A stretch of 64,000 nt of DNA from Anaerostipes butyraticus. Lineage in GTDB: Bacteria; Bacillota; Clostridia; Lachnospirales; Lachnospiraceae. Positions 35,493 to 44,027 of the stretch are shown piece by piece. Under the pieces are notes generated by a model. That model did no database searches and had not been told where the DNA came from. It was given only the letters and a program-made list of their open reading frames with translations. Positions within the stretch are counted from its first letter, which is position 1. Every line of letters begins with the position of its first letter. Location of the stretch: NCBI RefSeq assembly GCF_016586355.1, contig NZ_BLYI01000023.1, forward strand, positions 62,001-126,000. Reading direction: 5' to 3'. Both the position numbers and the translations under genes were made by a program.

Positions 35493-36152
35493 TTGACGCA
35501 TATACTTGTGGTGGATGATGAACAGCCCATTTTAGAACTGATAAAGAATGGGCTTAGAAAAGATGGTTATTTGATAACAGCCTGCCAAACTGCCGCTGAT
35601 GTAGATATGCAGAAACTCCATTTATACGACATTATCCTTTTAGATGTGATGATGCCGGGAGTGGATGGCTTTGAATATTGTAAAAAAATCAGAAATATAG
35701 TTGATTGCCCTATTCTCTTTTTAACGGCAAAAACGCTGGAAGAAGATATACTATATGGTTTGGGGATAGGTGCTGATGATTATATTACAAAACCGTTTCG
35801 TATAGCGGAATTAAGGGCCAGAGTAAACGCGCATTTGCGTCGTGAACAGCGAGAACGACATTCCACCCTCACATTTGAGAGAATTAAATTTGACTTGGCA
35901 GCGAAAGAACTTTGGGTTGCGGGAAATCGAGTAACTTTGACGAAAAGTGAATATCTTATTTGTGAGTATCTTGCCCGAAATAAAGGTCAAGTGTTTACCA
36001 AAGAACAGATTTATGAAGCTGTTTTCGGTTTGGATGGTGATAGCGATAATTCTACCATTGCTACTCATATAAAAAATATTCGTGCCAAACTGGAAAAGCT
36101 AAATATTCAGCCAATTTCTACAGTTTGGGGGATTGGGTACAAATGGGAATGA
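35493..36152 (+). CDS. OmpR-family response regulator (SpaR-like)
   Basis: 219 residues: receiver domain with the phospho-acceptor Asp in IILLDVMMPG and Lys in ITKPFRIAEL, then a winged-helix DNA-binding domain (FTKEQIYEAVFGLDGDSDNS). The TTG start is supported by GGAGGTGAT 5 bp upstream and by alignment of THILVVDDE. Closest in style to lantibiotic-immunity regulators of the SpaR/NisR group. Its ATGA overlap with the kinase gene shows co-translation. No lantibiotic transporter lies beside it, so the target is unknown. Confidence 0.88.
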   Translation: MTHILVVDDEQPILELIKNGLRKDGYLITACQTAADVDMQKLHLYDIILLDVMMPGVDGFEYCKKIRNIVDCPILFLTAKTLEEDILYGLGIGADDYITKPFRIAELRARVNAHLRREQRERHSTLTFERIKFDLAAKELWVAGNRVTLTKSEYLICEYLARNKGQVFTKEQIYEAVFGLDGDSDNSTIATHIKNIRAKLEKLNIQPISTVWGIGYKWE

Positions 36153-37507
36153 AAAAATCACATACCGTAAAAGCATTATTCCATAGATTTGCTCTATCGC
36201 TCGTTGTACTATTGGGCGTTGCTATTTTAGTTCCTATTCTGCTGCAAACAACCGCTGTCAATATGGGGATAGCCACAAGAGCTAATCAAAGTGAGCTACA
36301 AGTAAGAGAGATTATTCCGACACTGACGGTTGCACCTGATGTAACCAAAGTGGTATTGCCGCAGGGGTGCCGTTATCTAATTTTAGACAAGAACTTTAAC
36401 GAGTTATACAGCAATATGGCCGCTGACGAAAAGGAAGATGCACTATCTTATGCAAAAGGAGAATATATCAATCAAGGGAGCAAGCGGCAATATGTCCTTG
36501 TTGTTAGGGATAATGAATTGTGCGTTTTGCAATACTTTATAGGCTCACAGTTTACTGTTTCGTGGCTGCCTGATTTTTTTCCATCCCCAGATACCCTTAT
36601 GCTGGTTTTGATTGTTGTTAATTCCTTGCTGGTTATTACTCTTTTAACAGCAAGGTTCGCAAAGATATTTCGCAAACAACTTCGCCCACTTATGGAAGCT
36701 ACAAAAGAAATTTCTGAGCAAAATCTCGATTTTGATGTGGGGCATTCAAACATCAAAGAATTTGAGGATGTCCTATGTTCTTTTTCTTCCATGAAAGACA
36801 ATTTGAAATCGTCTTTGGAAAAGCAATGGAACGCGGAAAAATTACAGAGGGAACAGATTGCAGCACTTGCCCATGATCTGAAAACACCCCTGACAGTAAT
36901 TCAGGGAAATGCTGACCTTATCAGCGAAACAGAGCTGAATAAAGAACAGCGTTTATATGTTGAATATATTAGCAGCAGTTCCGAACAGATGCGGTTATAT
37001 ATTCGGACATTGATTGATATTTCACGGGCAGCGACCGGCTATCAGCTCCACATGGAGGATATTGATCTGCCTGCCTATGTGGAACAGTTACGGGGGCAGA
37101 TTGATGCTCTGTGCCAGACGAAAAAAATCGGATTGCAGGTGGAAATAGAACACTTACCTGCCGTCCTGCCTGCGGATAAATTACTGCTGGAACGGGCAAT
37201 TATGAATATAGTAAATAATGCGTTGGATTATTCTCCGCAGGACAGCCCCATTTTAATCTCAATGACGGGTGACAAAGGAAGTCTGACAATTTCGGTAACA
37301 GATGCAGGCCCCGGCTTTTCACAGGAAGATTTGCTGCACGCAGAGGAACAGTTTTACATGGCAGACCGCAGCCGTAGTTCTAACCTACACTTTGGAATGG
37401 GGCTGTTTATTACAAAATCCATTGTCCAACAGCATGGCGGTCAGCTTATTTTGAGCAATTCCGAAAAAACTGGCGGCGCACAGGTCACAATCTCAATTCC
37501 ATATTGA
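36149..37507 (+). CDS. Sensor histidine kinase (SpaK-like)
   Basis: 452 residues: transmembrane helix 1 (FALSLVVLLGVAILVPILL), a short extracellular domain, helix 2 (LMLVLIVVNSLLVITLL), HAMP, a HisKA box with phospho-His in ALAHDLKTPLTVIQ, and HATPase motifs (NIVNNALDYSP; DAGPGFS; FGMGLFITKSI). The start ATG overlaps the regulator stop. A strong terminator follows. Signal unknown; the compact sensor resembles antimicrobial-peptide sensing kinases. Confidence 0.88.
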   Translation: MKKSHTVKALFHRFALSLVVLLGVAILVPILLQTTAVNMGIATRANQSELQVREIIPTLTVAPDVTKVVLPQGCRYLILDKNFNELYSNMAADEKEDALSYAKGEYINQGSKRQYVLVVRDNELCVLQYFIGSQFTVSWLPDFFPSPDTLMLVLIVVNSLLVITLLTARFAKIFRKQLRPLMEATKEISEQNLDFDVGHSNIKEFEDVLCSFSSMKDNLKSSLEKQWNAEKLQREQIAALAHDLKTPLTVIQGNADLISETELNKEQRLYVEYISSSSEQMRLYIRTLIDISRAATGYQLHMEDIDLPAYVEQLRGQIDALCQTKKIGLQVEIEHLPAVLPADKLLLERAIMNIVNNALDYSPQDSPILISMTGDKGSLTISVTDAGPGFSQEDLLHAEEQFYMADRSRSSNLHFGMGLFITKSIVQQHGGQLILSNSEKTGGAQVTISIPY

Positions 37508-37513
37508 CCTTAT

Positions 37514-37538
37514 GGGCGGCTTTGAGCCGCCCTTTTTT
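37514..37538 (+). terminator. Terminator of the two-component operon
   Basis: GGGCGGC-TTTGA-GCCGCCC followed by six T's. Confidence 0.93.
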
Positions 37539-37649
37539 CAAATCTTTATGAAATCTTCAAAATTATACTTTACGATGACCATGTAAGAAATCATCTACCG
37601 GGCAATGGTAAAGAAACATCTGAAAAACTTTTTTTGGGGGGGTGATAAC

Positions 37650-38155
37650 ATGGAAAATTAGCCGTACTGGATTTAAAAGATTCCGGCAGGCAGATCGGTG
37701 AAAAGCTGTTTACCCTGCTTTCTGCCAGACAAAAGAAGGAACTGGCTCAGTTTGTTCGTGACTATGAGGCTGGCAATATTCCGGCTGATGTCCCATGCAC
37801 AACACTCCTTCGAGGGCAGTATTTTATCCCTCCGCAGACAGATCAGCCATTGACAGAAATCCGGGAAGGTGATTTATATTTCTGCTTGGAGCAGCGCCTT
37901 GTCACTGTGCGGGGCCAGGTAATTCCGCTGACGGTCAAGGAATTTGAAATCTTTGCTTTGCTCATACTGAACCCAAAGCGAGTGTTCACTTATGAAATGC
38001 TCCTGGAGCTGGTATGGCACGAGGACTATTCTTACTATTCCCGGAAAGCGATCAACAACCATGTAAGCAACCTGCGAAAGAAAATTAGGATTGCCCCCGA
38101 CTTGCCGGAATATGTGAAAAGCGTTTATGGAATAGGCTATAAATTCGATATATGA
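37650..38155 (+). pseudogene. Winged-helix (OmpR C-terminal type) regulator, frameshifted at codon 3
   Basis: GGGGGGGTGATAAC is followed by ATG GAA AAT TAG, but one added A in the A run gives an open frame starting MEKLAVLDLKDSGRQIGEKL and running to 38155 (about 168 residues). It continues with a complete OmpR/PhoB winged helix (LTVKEFEIFALLILNPKRVF; AINNHVSNLRKKIR; VYGIGYKFDI) and no receiver domain. Either a real one-base deletion or a sequencing error. An internal TTG at 37850 could still give the bare DNA-binding domain. A related receiver-less protein lies at 48942. Confidence 0.75.
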
Positions 38156-38206
38156 AAAAGGAAGGGGCTGTCGGTTAATACCGAATTTTAACCCCTGACA
38201 TGCAAT

Positions 38207-38272
38207 GAAGAGACAATCCCAGAGAATTCGGACTTTTTTAGGATCTGAATTCTCTGCCGGATTGTCTCTTCC
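38207..38272. terminator. Long hairpin inside the left end of the IS1182 element
   Basis: Two-part stem: GAAGAGACAATCC pairs with GGATTGTCTCTTC, and inside it CAGAGAATTC pairs with GAATTCTCTG; CCTTTTTCTCC follows. It would block transcripts entering or leaving the transposase gene. Confidence 0.75.
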
Positions 38273-38337
38273 TTTTTCTCCCTTGTATTTTAGGGCGCAA
38301 AAATCCCTTGTTTGGATTTTGGGGAGCACTCCTTCGG

Positions 38338-40089
38338 CTAAGCTGTTTTCTGCTCCTTTTTCCCTTCGTATTTCTCGATTTCATGGTGTAAGAACCGGTG
38401 GTATTTCAAGATGTTCCGACCGATTGCATACAGCATGAACTCTTTATATACTTTTTCCTCTGAGCGGTAATGAAAACGCCGGAAGTTTTCATTCTCTTTG
38501 ATATCTCCAAAGTGCCCCTCTGTCTGGATCGATCGTGTCTGCCGTTTCAGGATCCCTTCTTCACTCTGGATATTCGCATTGGATTCCTCCCGCAGCGCTT
38601 CCCACCGTTCGTTGATCTTCATGACCTTATTCCGGTCCGGATTCTTTTGGGCATTGTATCTGTAAAGACAGGATTTATGCTCACAGCCGCTGCAGTCCGC
38701 ACAGCCGTATACTTCCACCGTCTGGGTATAGCCGTCCATCTCTTTGCTTTCCGTCCGGATATGGCGCAGTTCCCTTCCATCATGGCAGATGTAATAATGC
38801 TCATCTTCAAAGACTGCGTATGTCATGCTGGTATACTTCCCGATGTCCTCTTTGTATGCCCGTGTCTTCCGTTTCTCATGGTCCTGGAGTTTGATGAAGC
38901 TTTTGATCTCATTCTCTTTCAGATACAGCAGGTTCTTCTCACTGCAGTAGCCGCTGTCTGCTGTCACCGCCTCCAGCGTATCTCCAAACGCATTCCGGTG
39001 CTTTTCTAAAACCGGGATCAGCGTATGATAGTCTGTCCGGTCATTGCTCACATACCCGTGGACAATGAAGTAATTCTCTACTGCGATCTGGACATTGTAT
39101 GCCGGTTTTAACTGCCCGTTCATCATATGGTCTTCTTTCATCCGCATGAAGGTTGCTTCCAGGTCTGTTTTGGAATAGCTGTTGCGGTCTTTCCCCATGA
39201 TCTCAAAGCATTCCTTATATTCCATCAGGCGGGTCCCGCATTCTTCCAGTTCCTCGTAGAGTTTCTGGATCTCTGGTTTATGCTTCCCTTTCCCGTAGAC
39301 GAATCCGATCCCTTCTCCCTGCGCGATCCGCATCAGGTTCTTCTGCAGCTTCAGGATCTCAAGCGGGGAACAATGGTCGATCTCGATGATCGTGTTATTG
39401 GGGAGCTTCTTATGCTTTGTCAGCTTTCGTTTCCTGTTTTCTTCGATGACCTTCCGGACTTTGGCCATTCCTTCGATCACAAACATATGGGCTTCTCCCA
39501 GATCGTATTTGGGGCCATACGCATGCTCCGACAAAAAGGCATTATACTTTGCGTAAAGGGCGTCAATCGTATCCAGCAGACCGGCAAGATGATAGTTGAG
39601 GCTGCCCCGCCAGACGAACGTGTACCGGTTTGCGTTCGCTTCGATCTTTGTCCCATCGATATACAGCTCTTTCAGCGTGATAAGGCCTTCCTTTTCCAGA
39701 CGGCGCATGAACTGGTAATTCAATTCATCCAGGACTTCTCCCGTCAGCTTTTTCCCTTTAAAATCGTAAAAAACATCCCGCTGAGGCTTCTGCCCTTTGG
39801 TCAGCCAGAGAAAGGCAAGATCTCTCTGGCATAAGTCTACAATACGGTCAACAGCCCTGACCCCGCGCATGTTTGCGTAGGTAACAACAGCATACAGCAT
39901 GATTGGGTTAAACCCGGTTCTTCCCTTATCTGAATAACAGGCCAGCAGGCCTGAAAAATCTAATTCCTCCATCACGTTTTTCAGGGTATAGACTGGATCG
40001 TCGTCGGGTAAACTCAATTCGAAGAAACTGAAGTTCATTTTCTGTTGCCCAAAGTCAAAAAAATCGTTATAATAATCTTGTTTTAGCAT
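38338..40089 (-). CDS. IS1182-family transposase
   Basis: 583 residues, full length. The N-terminal DUF772-like domain (TGFNPIMLYAVVTYANMRGV) is followed by a DDE domain with LKELYIDGTKIEANANRYTF (Asp), LEAVTADSGYCSEKNLLYL (Asp) and, near the end, SIQTEGHFGDIKEN (Glu). A Cys-rich insert (CADCSGCEHKSC) is typical of the family. TATAAT lies just upstream of the ATG on the minus strand. No stops, so possibly active. Confidence 0.92.
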   Translation of the reverse strand: MLKQDYYNDFFDFGQQKMNFSFFELSLPDDDPVYTLKNVMEELDFSGLLACYSDKGRTGFNPIMLYAVVTYANMRGVRAVDRIVDLCQRDLAFLWLTKGQKPQRDVFYDFKGKKLTGEVLDELNYQFMRRLEKEGLITLKELYIDGTKIEANANRYTFVWRGSLNYHLAGLLDTIDALYAKYNAFLSEHAYGPKYDLGEAHMFVIEGMAKVRKVIEENRKRKLTKHKKLPNNTIIEIDHCSPLEILKLQKNLMRIAQGEGIGFVYGKGKHKPEIQKLYEELEECGTRLMEYKECFEIMGKDRNSYSKTDLEATFMRMKEDHMMNGQLKPAYNVQIAVENYFIVHGYVSNDRTDYHTLIPVLEKHRNAFGDTLEAVTADSGYCSEKNLLYLKENEIKSFIKLQDHEKRKTRAYKEDIGKYTSMTYAVFEDEHYYICHDGRELRHIRTESKEMDGYTQTVEVYGCADCSGCEHKSCLYRYNAQKNPDRNKVMKINERWEALREESNANIQSEEGILKRQTRSIQTEGHFGDIKENENFRRFHYRSEEKVYKEFMLYAIGRNILKYHRFLHHEIEKYEGKKEQKTA

Positions 40090-40116
40090 AGTTCCATTAT
40101 AACATGGAACGGAGAG

Positions 40117-40148
40117 AAAGATGGTTGTCGTTAGCCATCTTTTTCTCT
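40117..40148 (+). terminator. Hairpin shielding the IS1182 transposase promoter
   Basis: AAGATGGTTGTCGTTAGCCATCTTTTT: AAGATGG/GCCATCTT style stem followed by T's on the plus strand, just upstream of the transposase gene. Confidence 0.5.
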
Positions 40149-40243
40149 TTTTAGCGGATAAATTCAGGGGCAGATGTGAATTCGTATGAAATCACACCTG
40201 CCCCTGTGTAGGGCTATCTATTTCCCGACAGCCCCTTCCTTTT

Positions 40244-40429
40244 GAAGATTTTTTAGCGTCCGTAGGACGCGTGGCCGTCACCGAAGGTGGCGATCTTGGG
40301 GGCTTGGGGGTTATCCCTCAACAAGCATTTTGGCCGGATTGCTCCGGCCAAAATCGCAAAACATGTATATGTTTGCATTGCTTGCCGATTTGTGCTAATT
40401 CGTTTGAACCAACTATTATATAGTTTCTA
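40244..40429. other. Intergenic remnant with mobile-element-like motifs
   Basis: 186 bp without a gene. It contains GTCACCGAAGGTGGC, a G-rich stretch (TTGGGGGCTTGGGGG), and a perfect hairpin ATTTTGGCCGG-ATTGCT-CCGGCCAAAAT (40327-40354). G-rich tracts followed by such hairpins occur near the ends or transfer origins of clostridial mobile elements, so this may be a scar or an oriT-like remnant; that is a guess. Confidence 0.35.
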
Positions 40430-40489
40430 TTGACAAAGAAGAATATAACTGCTATACTGATAACATCGTTATTAGTAACAACGTTATCA
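40430..40489 (+). promoter_or_regulatory. Near-consensus promoter with overlapping operator for the TetR gene
   Basis: TTGACA (40430-40435), 17-bp spacer, TATACT (40453-40458). An imperfect palindrome with TGATAAC and GTTATCA arms (40458-40489; 11 of 13 positions pair) begins at the -10 and covers the start site, as expected for autorepression by a TetR protein. Confidence 0.8.
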
Positions 40490-40512
40490 GACTGATAGAA
40501 AGGAGGAATCTT

Positions 40513-41124
40513 ATGTCTTTGCCAGATCACAGCATAGACCCCAAAATTTTAGAGAGTGCAAAAATAGAATTTCTATCTAAAGGCTATGTAGACGCTTCTC
40601 TAAGAGAAATCTGTAAAAATGCCGGTGTAACTACAGGCGCACTGTATAAACGGTTTTCAGGAAAAGAATCACTTTTTAAAGCCGTCTTAGCTCCTACACT
40701 CCAAGACCTAAATGCTATTTATTCAGATGTAGAGAATTTCGATTATGAGAAGCTCAATCTTAACGAAATGCAAACCGTTTGGAATATGTCTGAAGAAACA
40801 CTCAGTAAGTTTATGGATTTTCTTTACTCTCATTATGATGGCTTTAAGTTGCTTTTATGCCGTTCGGAAGGCTCTATGTACTCTAATTTTCTAAATGATT
40901 TTGTTGACGAACACACAAAAAAGACGATGTGCTTTATGGAAATTGCATTTCAAAAAGGAATTGCACCAGAGTGTATAGACCAAAATGAAGTTCATATGTT
41001 ATTAACAGCATTTTGGTCTACAATGTTTGAACCTATTGTGCACGATCTTAATAAGGAACAGGCTATGTATCATTGTAAGGCAGTTTCTAAGTTTTTTAAC
41101 TGGCAGGCCGTGTTTGGATTTTAG
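40513..41124 (+). CDS. TetR-family regulator of operon 2
   Basis: 203 residues. The N-terminal helix-turn-helix (SLREICKNAGVTTGALYKRF) is a textbook TetR domain, and the C-terminal helical ligand domain (about 60-200) has no recognisable specificity. AAAGGAGGAATCTT precedes the ATG. It is followed by a terminator and then the five-gene transport operon on the same strand, so control of that operon is likely. Unlike operon 1, which has an AraC regulator. Confidence 0.88.
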   Translation: MSLPDHSIDPKILESAKIEFLSKGYVDASLREICKNAGVTTGALYKRFSGKESLFKAVLAPTLQDLNAIYSDVENFDYEKLNLNEMQTVWNMSEETLSKFMDFLYSHYDGFKLLLCRSEGSMYSNFLNDFVDEHTKKTMCFMEIAFQKGIAPECIDQNEVHMLLTAFWSTMFEPIVHDLNKEQAMYHCKAVSKFFNWQAVFGF

Positions 41125-41153
41125 ACTTGGTTCTTGCATGAATCAAGTCTTTA
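41123..41153 (+). terminator. Terminator/attenuator after the TetR gene
   Basis: AGACTTGGTTC pairs with GAATCAAGTCT (one G-T) followed by TTTATT. It lies between the regulator and the transport operon. Confidence 0.8.
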
Positions 41154-41165
41154 TTCCGATTCATA

Positions 41166-41183
41166 GGTTAGCTTCAACTAATT
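41166..41183 (+). promoter_or_regulatory. GGTTAG-N6-CTAA inverted repeat before operon 2
   Basis: GGTTAG-CTTCAA-CTAATT directly upstream of the ribosome site of the S-component gene. Same arm sequence and spacing as 27275-27292 in front of operon 1. The arms resemble half of a DtxR-type iron box (inference). Confidence 0.45.
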
Positions 41184-41196
41184 AGGAGGATTCATC

Positions 41197-41799
41197 ATGG
41201 AAACGAAAAAAACAAAAAAAAGGAATAGTGAGCGTATGAATGTGCGGGATTATATCACCACAGCCATAATGTTTGTTTTGATGTTCATTGTCTTTTCAGC
41301 AGTAGGAACACCAGTAGGAATGTCTGTAGTAGGAAATTTATTTGTTTTTGCTGTTTGTGCAATTCTTTGGGGAACGATTTATTTATTATTGTATACAAAG
41401 GTAAATAAAAAAGGGGTTCCCCTTCTGTTTGGTATGATACTGGCTGTTTTAATGCTTATGAATTTTTGGGCGGTGTCTTTAGTTTTAGCAATAGGAGCCA
41501 TACTTGCAGAATTTGTTTGGAGAAAATTAGATCGCCGCAAATTTTCTACCATGTTGATTTGCTTTACTATTGAAACTGTCTTTTGGTATTTAGCAATGAC
41601 ATTACCGCTTATCTTTTTGAAAGACCTTTACCTTGCTGCCGTTCCTGCTTATGCTGATTTGTATGGGGCAGTATTCAATCTCGTTATTGGACCTATGTTT
41701 TTTGTTGGACTTGCGGCCACTATTTTAGGTTGTGTCATAGGTGCTTTTCTCGGAAAAGTATTACTGAAAAAACATTTTCTTAAAGCGGGGATTGTTTGA
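41197..41799 (+). CDS. MptD/Trep_Strep-type S component of operon 2
   Basis: 200-residue membrane protein; basic N terminus, then about six hydrophobic helices (YITTAIMFVLMFIVFSAVG; VLMLMNFWAVSLVLAIGAIL). It ends with LLKKHFLKAGIV, nearly the same as the S protein of operon 1. TTAGGAGG precedes the ATG. Clearly more AT-rich than the operon 1 gene, so the operons were probably acquired separately. Substrate unknown; metal chelate favoured by context. Confidence 0.78.
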   Translation: METKKTKKRNSERMNVRDYITTAIMFVLMFIVFSAVGTPVGMSVVGNLFVFAVCAILWGTIYLLLYTKVNKKGVPLLFGMILAVLMLMNFWAVSLVLAIGAILAEFVWRKLDRRKFSTMLICFTIETVFWYLAMTLPLIFLKDLYLAAVPAYADLYGAVFNLVIGPMFFVGLAATILGCVIGAFLGKVLLKKHFLKAGIV

Positions 41800-41801
41800 T
41801 T

Positions 41802-42548
41802 ATGGGAATAGGCATGAAAACCAAACGAGAAGATATTTATACAGCGCTTGATCCTCGTATGAAGCTGATATTGCTGATACTATTTACAACAGCCACTTAT
41901 ATTTCCCGAAGCACATGGGTTTTACTGTGGGATTACCTTTTAATTGTGGGGTTATATCTTGCCCGCCATTTATGGAAAGGAGCATGGAAAACCAGTATAT
42001 TGTTTGGAAGTTTTTTGGTATTAGAACTTCTAATCAGCTATATTCCACATGAGGGAACCAAAGCAGCATTGGGCTTAATTATATTTTTTCTGGAGCGTAC
42101 TTCCATTTTCTTTGTAATGGGAAACTGGATGGCAACAAAGCTCCGTATTAGTGACTTCTCAACAGCATTACAAAATATGCACTTTCCAAAGGGAGCAATT
42201 ATAACATTGGCTGTTGTGTTTCGTTATTTACCAACCGTAAGCGATGAATTTCGCTCCATAAAAAACACTATGAAGTTAAGAGGCATTGGGTTGAACTTTA
42301 AAAATATAATATTACACCCAATTAAGACTGGCGAATATGCAATCGTTCCACTCATTATTAGAAGCATGAAAATTGCTGATGAACTTGCGGCTTCTGCTAT
42401 GACAAGAGGATTGGATTTAGAAACCAAAAGAACCTCTTATCGGGAAATTCGTTTGAAAGCAAAAGATTTTATGGCTGCTGGTATCATTGTAGTGGCTGTA
42501 ATTGGAGGAATTGCTGTTAATTCTATTCTCCAGAAAGGGGGAATTTGA
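41802..42548 (+). CDS. EcfT-like transmembrane protein of operon 2
   Basis: 248 residues. LDPRMKLILLILFTTATYIS is the CbiQ/EcfT start motif, and coupling motifs NTMKLRGIGLNFKN and SAMTRGLDLETKR correspond to those in operon 1. Several transmembrane helices. The ATG at 41802 is preferred to an in-frame TTG that overlaps the previous stop. Ends flush against the double-ATPase gene. Confidence 0.85.
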   Translation: MGIGMKTKREDIYTALDPRMKLILLILFTTATYISRSTWVLLWDYLLIVGLYLARHLWKGAWKTSILFGSFLVLELLISYIPHEGTKAALGLIIFFLERTSIFFVMGNWMATKLRISDFSTALQNMHFPKGAIITLAVVFRYLPTVSDEFRSIKNTMKLRGIGLNFKNIILHPIKTGEYAIVPLIIRSMKIADELAASAMTRGLDLETKRTSYREIRLKAKDFMAAGIIVVAVIGGIAVNSILQKGGI

Positions 42549-44027
42549 ATGATTCGTATTGAAGATGTTTCCTTTCGCTATTCAAATTCAAAAGACGACG
42601 CACTGGAACACATAACCTTACATATTCACAGGGGCGAGTTTGTTGTTTTGTTGGGAAGTTCCGGTTGTGGAAAAACAACCATAACACGCCTTATTAACCG
42701 CCTTGTTCCAGAATTTTTTGAAGGAGAATTGGAAGGAAAAATTTATATAGACGGTCAAGATACTTCTGATATGGATATACAAGATCTGGCTGGTATCGTT
42801 GGCTCCGTATTTCAAGACCCGCGATCTCAATTTTTTGCTACAGATACAACCGCAGAAATTGCTTTTTCTTGTGAAAATGTAGGTTTACCAAGAGAAGAAT
42901 TATGCTGTCGTATCGAAAGAGCAGCAAATGATTTGCAAATTACAAGATTATTAGAAAGAAGCATTTTTGAACTTTCCAGCGGTGAAAAGCAATCTATCGC
43001 TATTGCTTCGGTTTATGCGTTATCTCCTAAAATCCTTGTTTTAGATGAACCGTCTGCGAATTTAGATTCAGCAGCAACTCAACATCTTATGAAGATATTA
43101 GATTCTTTAAAAAAGCAAGGATATACGATTGTAATTTCAGAACATCGTGTGCATTATCTTAAAGATATTGCTGATCGAGCAATACTGATTGAAAATGGGA
43201 AGATAAAAAAAGAAATTCGTGGAGAGGATTTTCGCAATCTTTCTAACAAAGAAGCAAATGCAATGGGATTACGCAGTATCAATTTGCTATCTGTTTCTCC
43301 ACGAAGTGTTGACTATCACACGGGAGAAAACCAAATTGAACTGAAAAATATTTCGTATTATTACGGTAAAAGTGACGAGCCACTAAGAAATATAACTTTT
43401 TCAGCCGATAAAGGTGCTGTTATAGGTATTATCGGAAATAACGGAGTTGGAAAAAGTACCTTGCTGGAAATTACTTGTGGCTTAAAAAAAGAAATGTCGG
43501 GTAATTTTCTTATCAATGGAAAACCAGTTAATCCTAAAATAAGAAACCGTGATACTTTTCTTGTTATGCAAAACAGTGATTATCAATTATTCACGGAAAG
43601 CGTTGAAAAAGAATTATATCTTGGAAACACCGAAAATGAGCTTCTCCGTGAAAAAGGAATATCCTTATTGAAGCGAATGGGACTTTCTAATTATTTACAG
43701 CAGCACCCCGCTTCTCTTTCGGGAGGTCAAAAACAACGATTGTGTATTGCCGTTGCTTGTATGAAAAATACAGATGTTATTTGTTTTGACGAACCTACCA
43801 GCGGGCTTGATTACATAAGCATGAAGAATGTATCTTCTCTGCTTCACGAACTATCACAGGAAGGGAAAACTCTTTTAGTAACTTCTCACGACTATGAATT
43901 TCTGATGTCAACCTGTACACATATATGTTACTTGAACGCAGGGAAAGTGGAGGATTATTTTGAGGTAAGCAGAAAAACTGCACCTAAAATATATCAAATT
44001 TTGTTTCAGAAGGAGGAAAAGAGATGA
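42549..44027 (+). CDS. Fused double ATPase of operon 2
   Basis: 492 residues with two ABC domains. Domain 1: GSSGCGKTT, Walker B ILVLDEPSANLD, but a signature of LSSGEKQSIA instead of LSGGE. Domain 2: GNNGVGKST, LSGGQKQRLC, VICFDEPTSGLD. The altered first signature (Ser for Gly) may make the paired composite site less active. AAGGGGG precedes the ATG. Overlaps the next gene by ATGA. Confidence 0.87.
   Translation: MIRIEDVSFRYSNSKDDALEHITLHIHRGEFVVLLGSSGCGKTTITRLINRLVPEFFEGELEGKIYIDGQDTSDMDIQDLAGIVGSVFQDPRSQFFATDTTAEIAFSCENVGLPREELCCRIERAANDLQITRLLERSIFELSSGEKQSIAIASVYALSPKILVLDEPSANLDSAATQHLMKILDSLKKQGYTIVISEHRVHYLKDIADRAILIENGKIKKEIRGEDFRNLSNKEANAMGLRSINLLSVSPRSVDYHTGENQIELKNISYYYGKSDEPLRNITFSADKGAVIGIIGNNGVGKSTLLEITCGLKKEMSGNFLINGKPVNPKIRNRDTFLVMQNSDYQLFTESVEKELYLGNTENELLREKGISLLKRMGLSNYLQQHPASLSGGQKQRLCIAVACMKNTDVICFDEPTSGLDYISMKNVSSLLHELSQEGKTLLVTSHDYEFLMSTCTHICYLNAGKVEDYFEVSRKTAPKIYQILFQKEEKR

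Larger units (their letters stand above)
38156..40243 (-). mobile_element. IS1182-family insertion sequence
   Basis: Bounded by a 19-bp perfect inverted repeat: AAAAGGAAGGGGCTGTCGG at 38156-38174 and its complement at 40225-40243. It holds one transposase on the minus strand. It begins directly after the stop codon of the winged-helix pseudogene. Strong hairpins inside both ends face the transposase gene. A target duplication could not be set with confidence. Confidence 0.85.

Noticed and set aside
35493-37507. VanR/VanS-type glycopeptide resistance regulators
   Set aside because: No van ligase, dehydrogenase or peptidase genes nearby; the pair looks more like SpaR/SpaK-type regulators.
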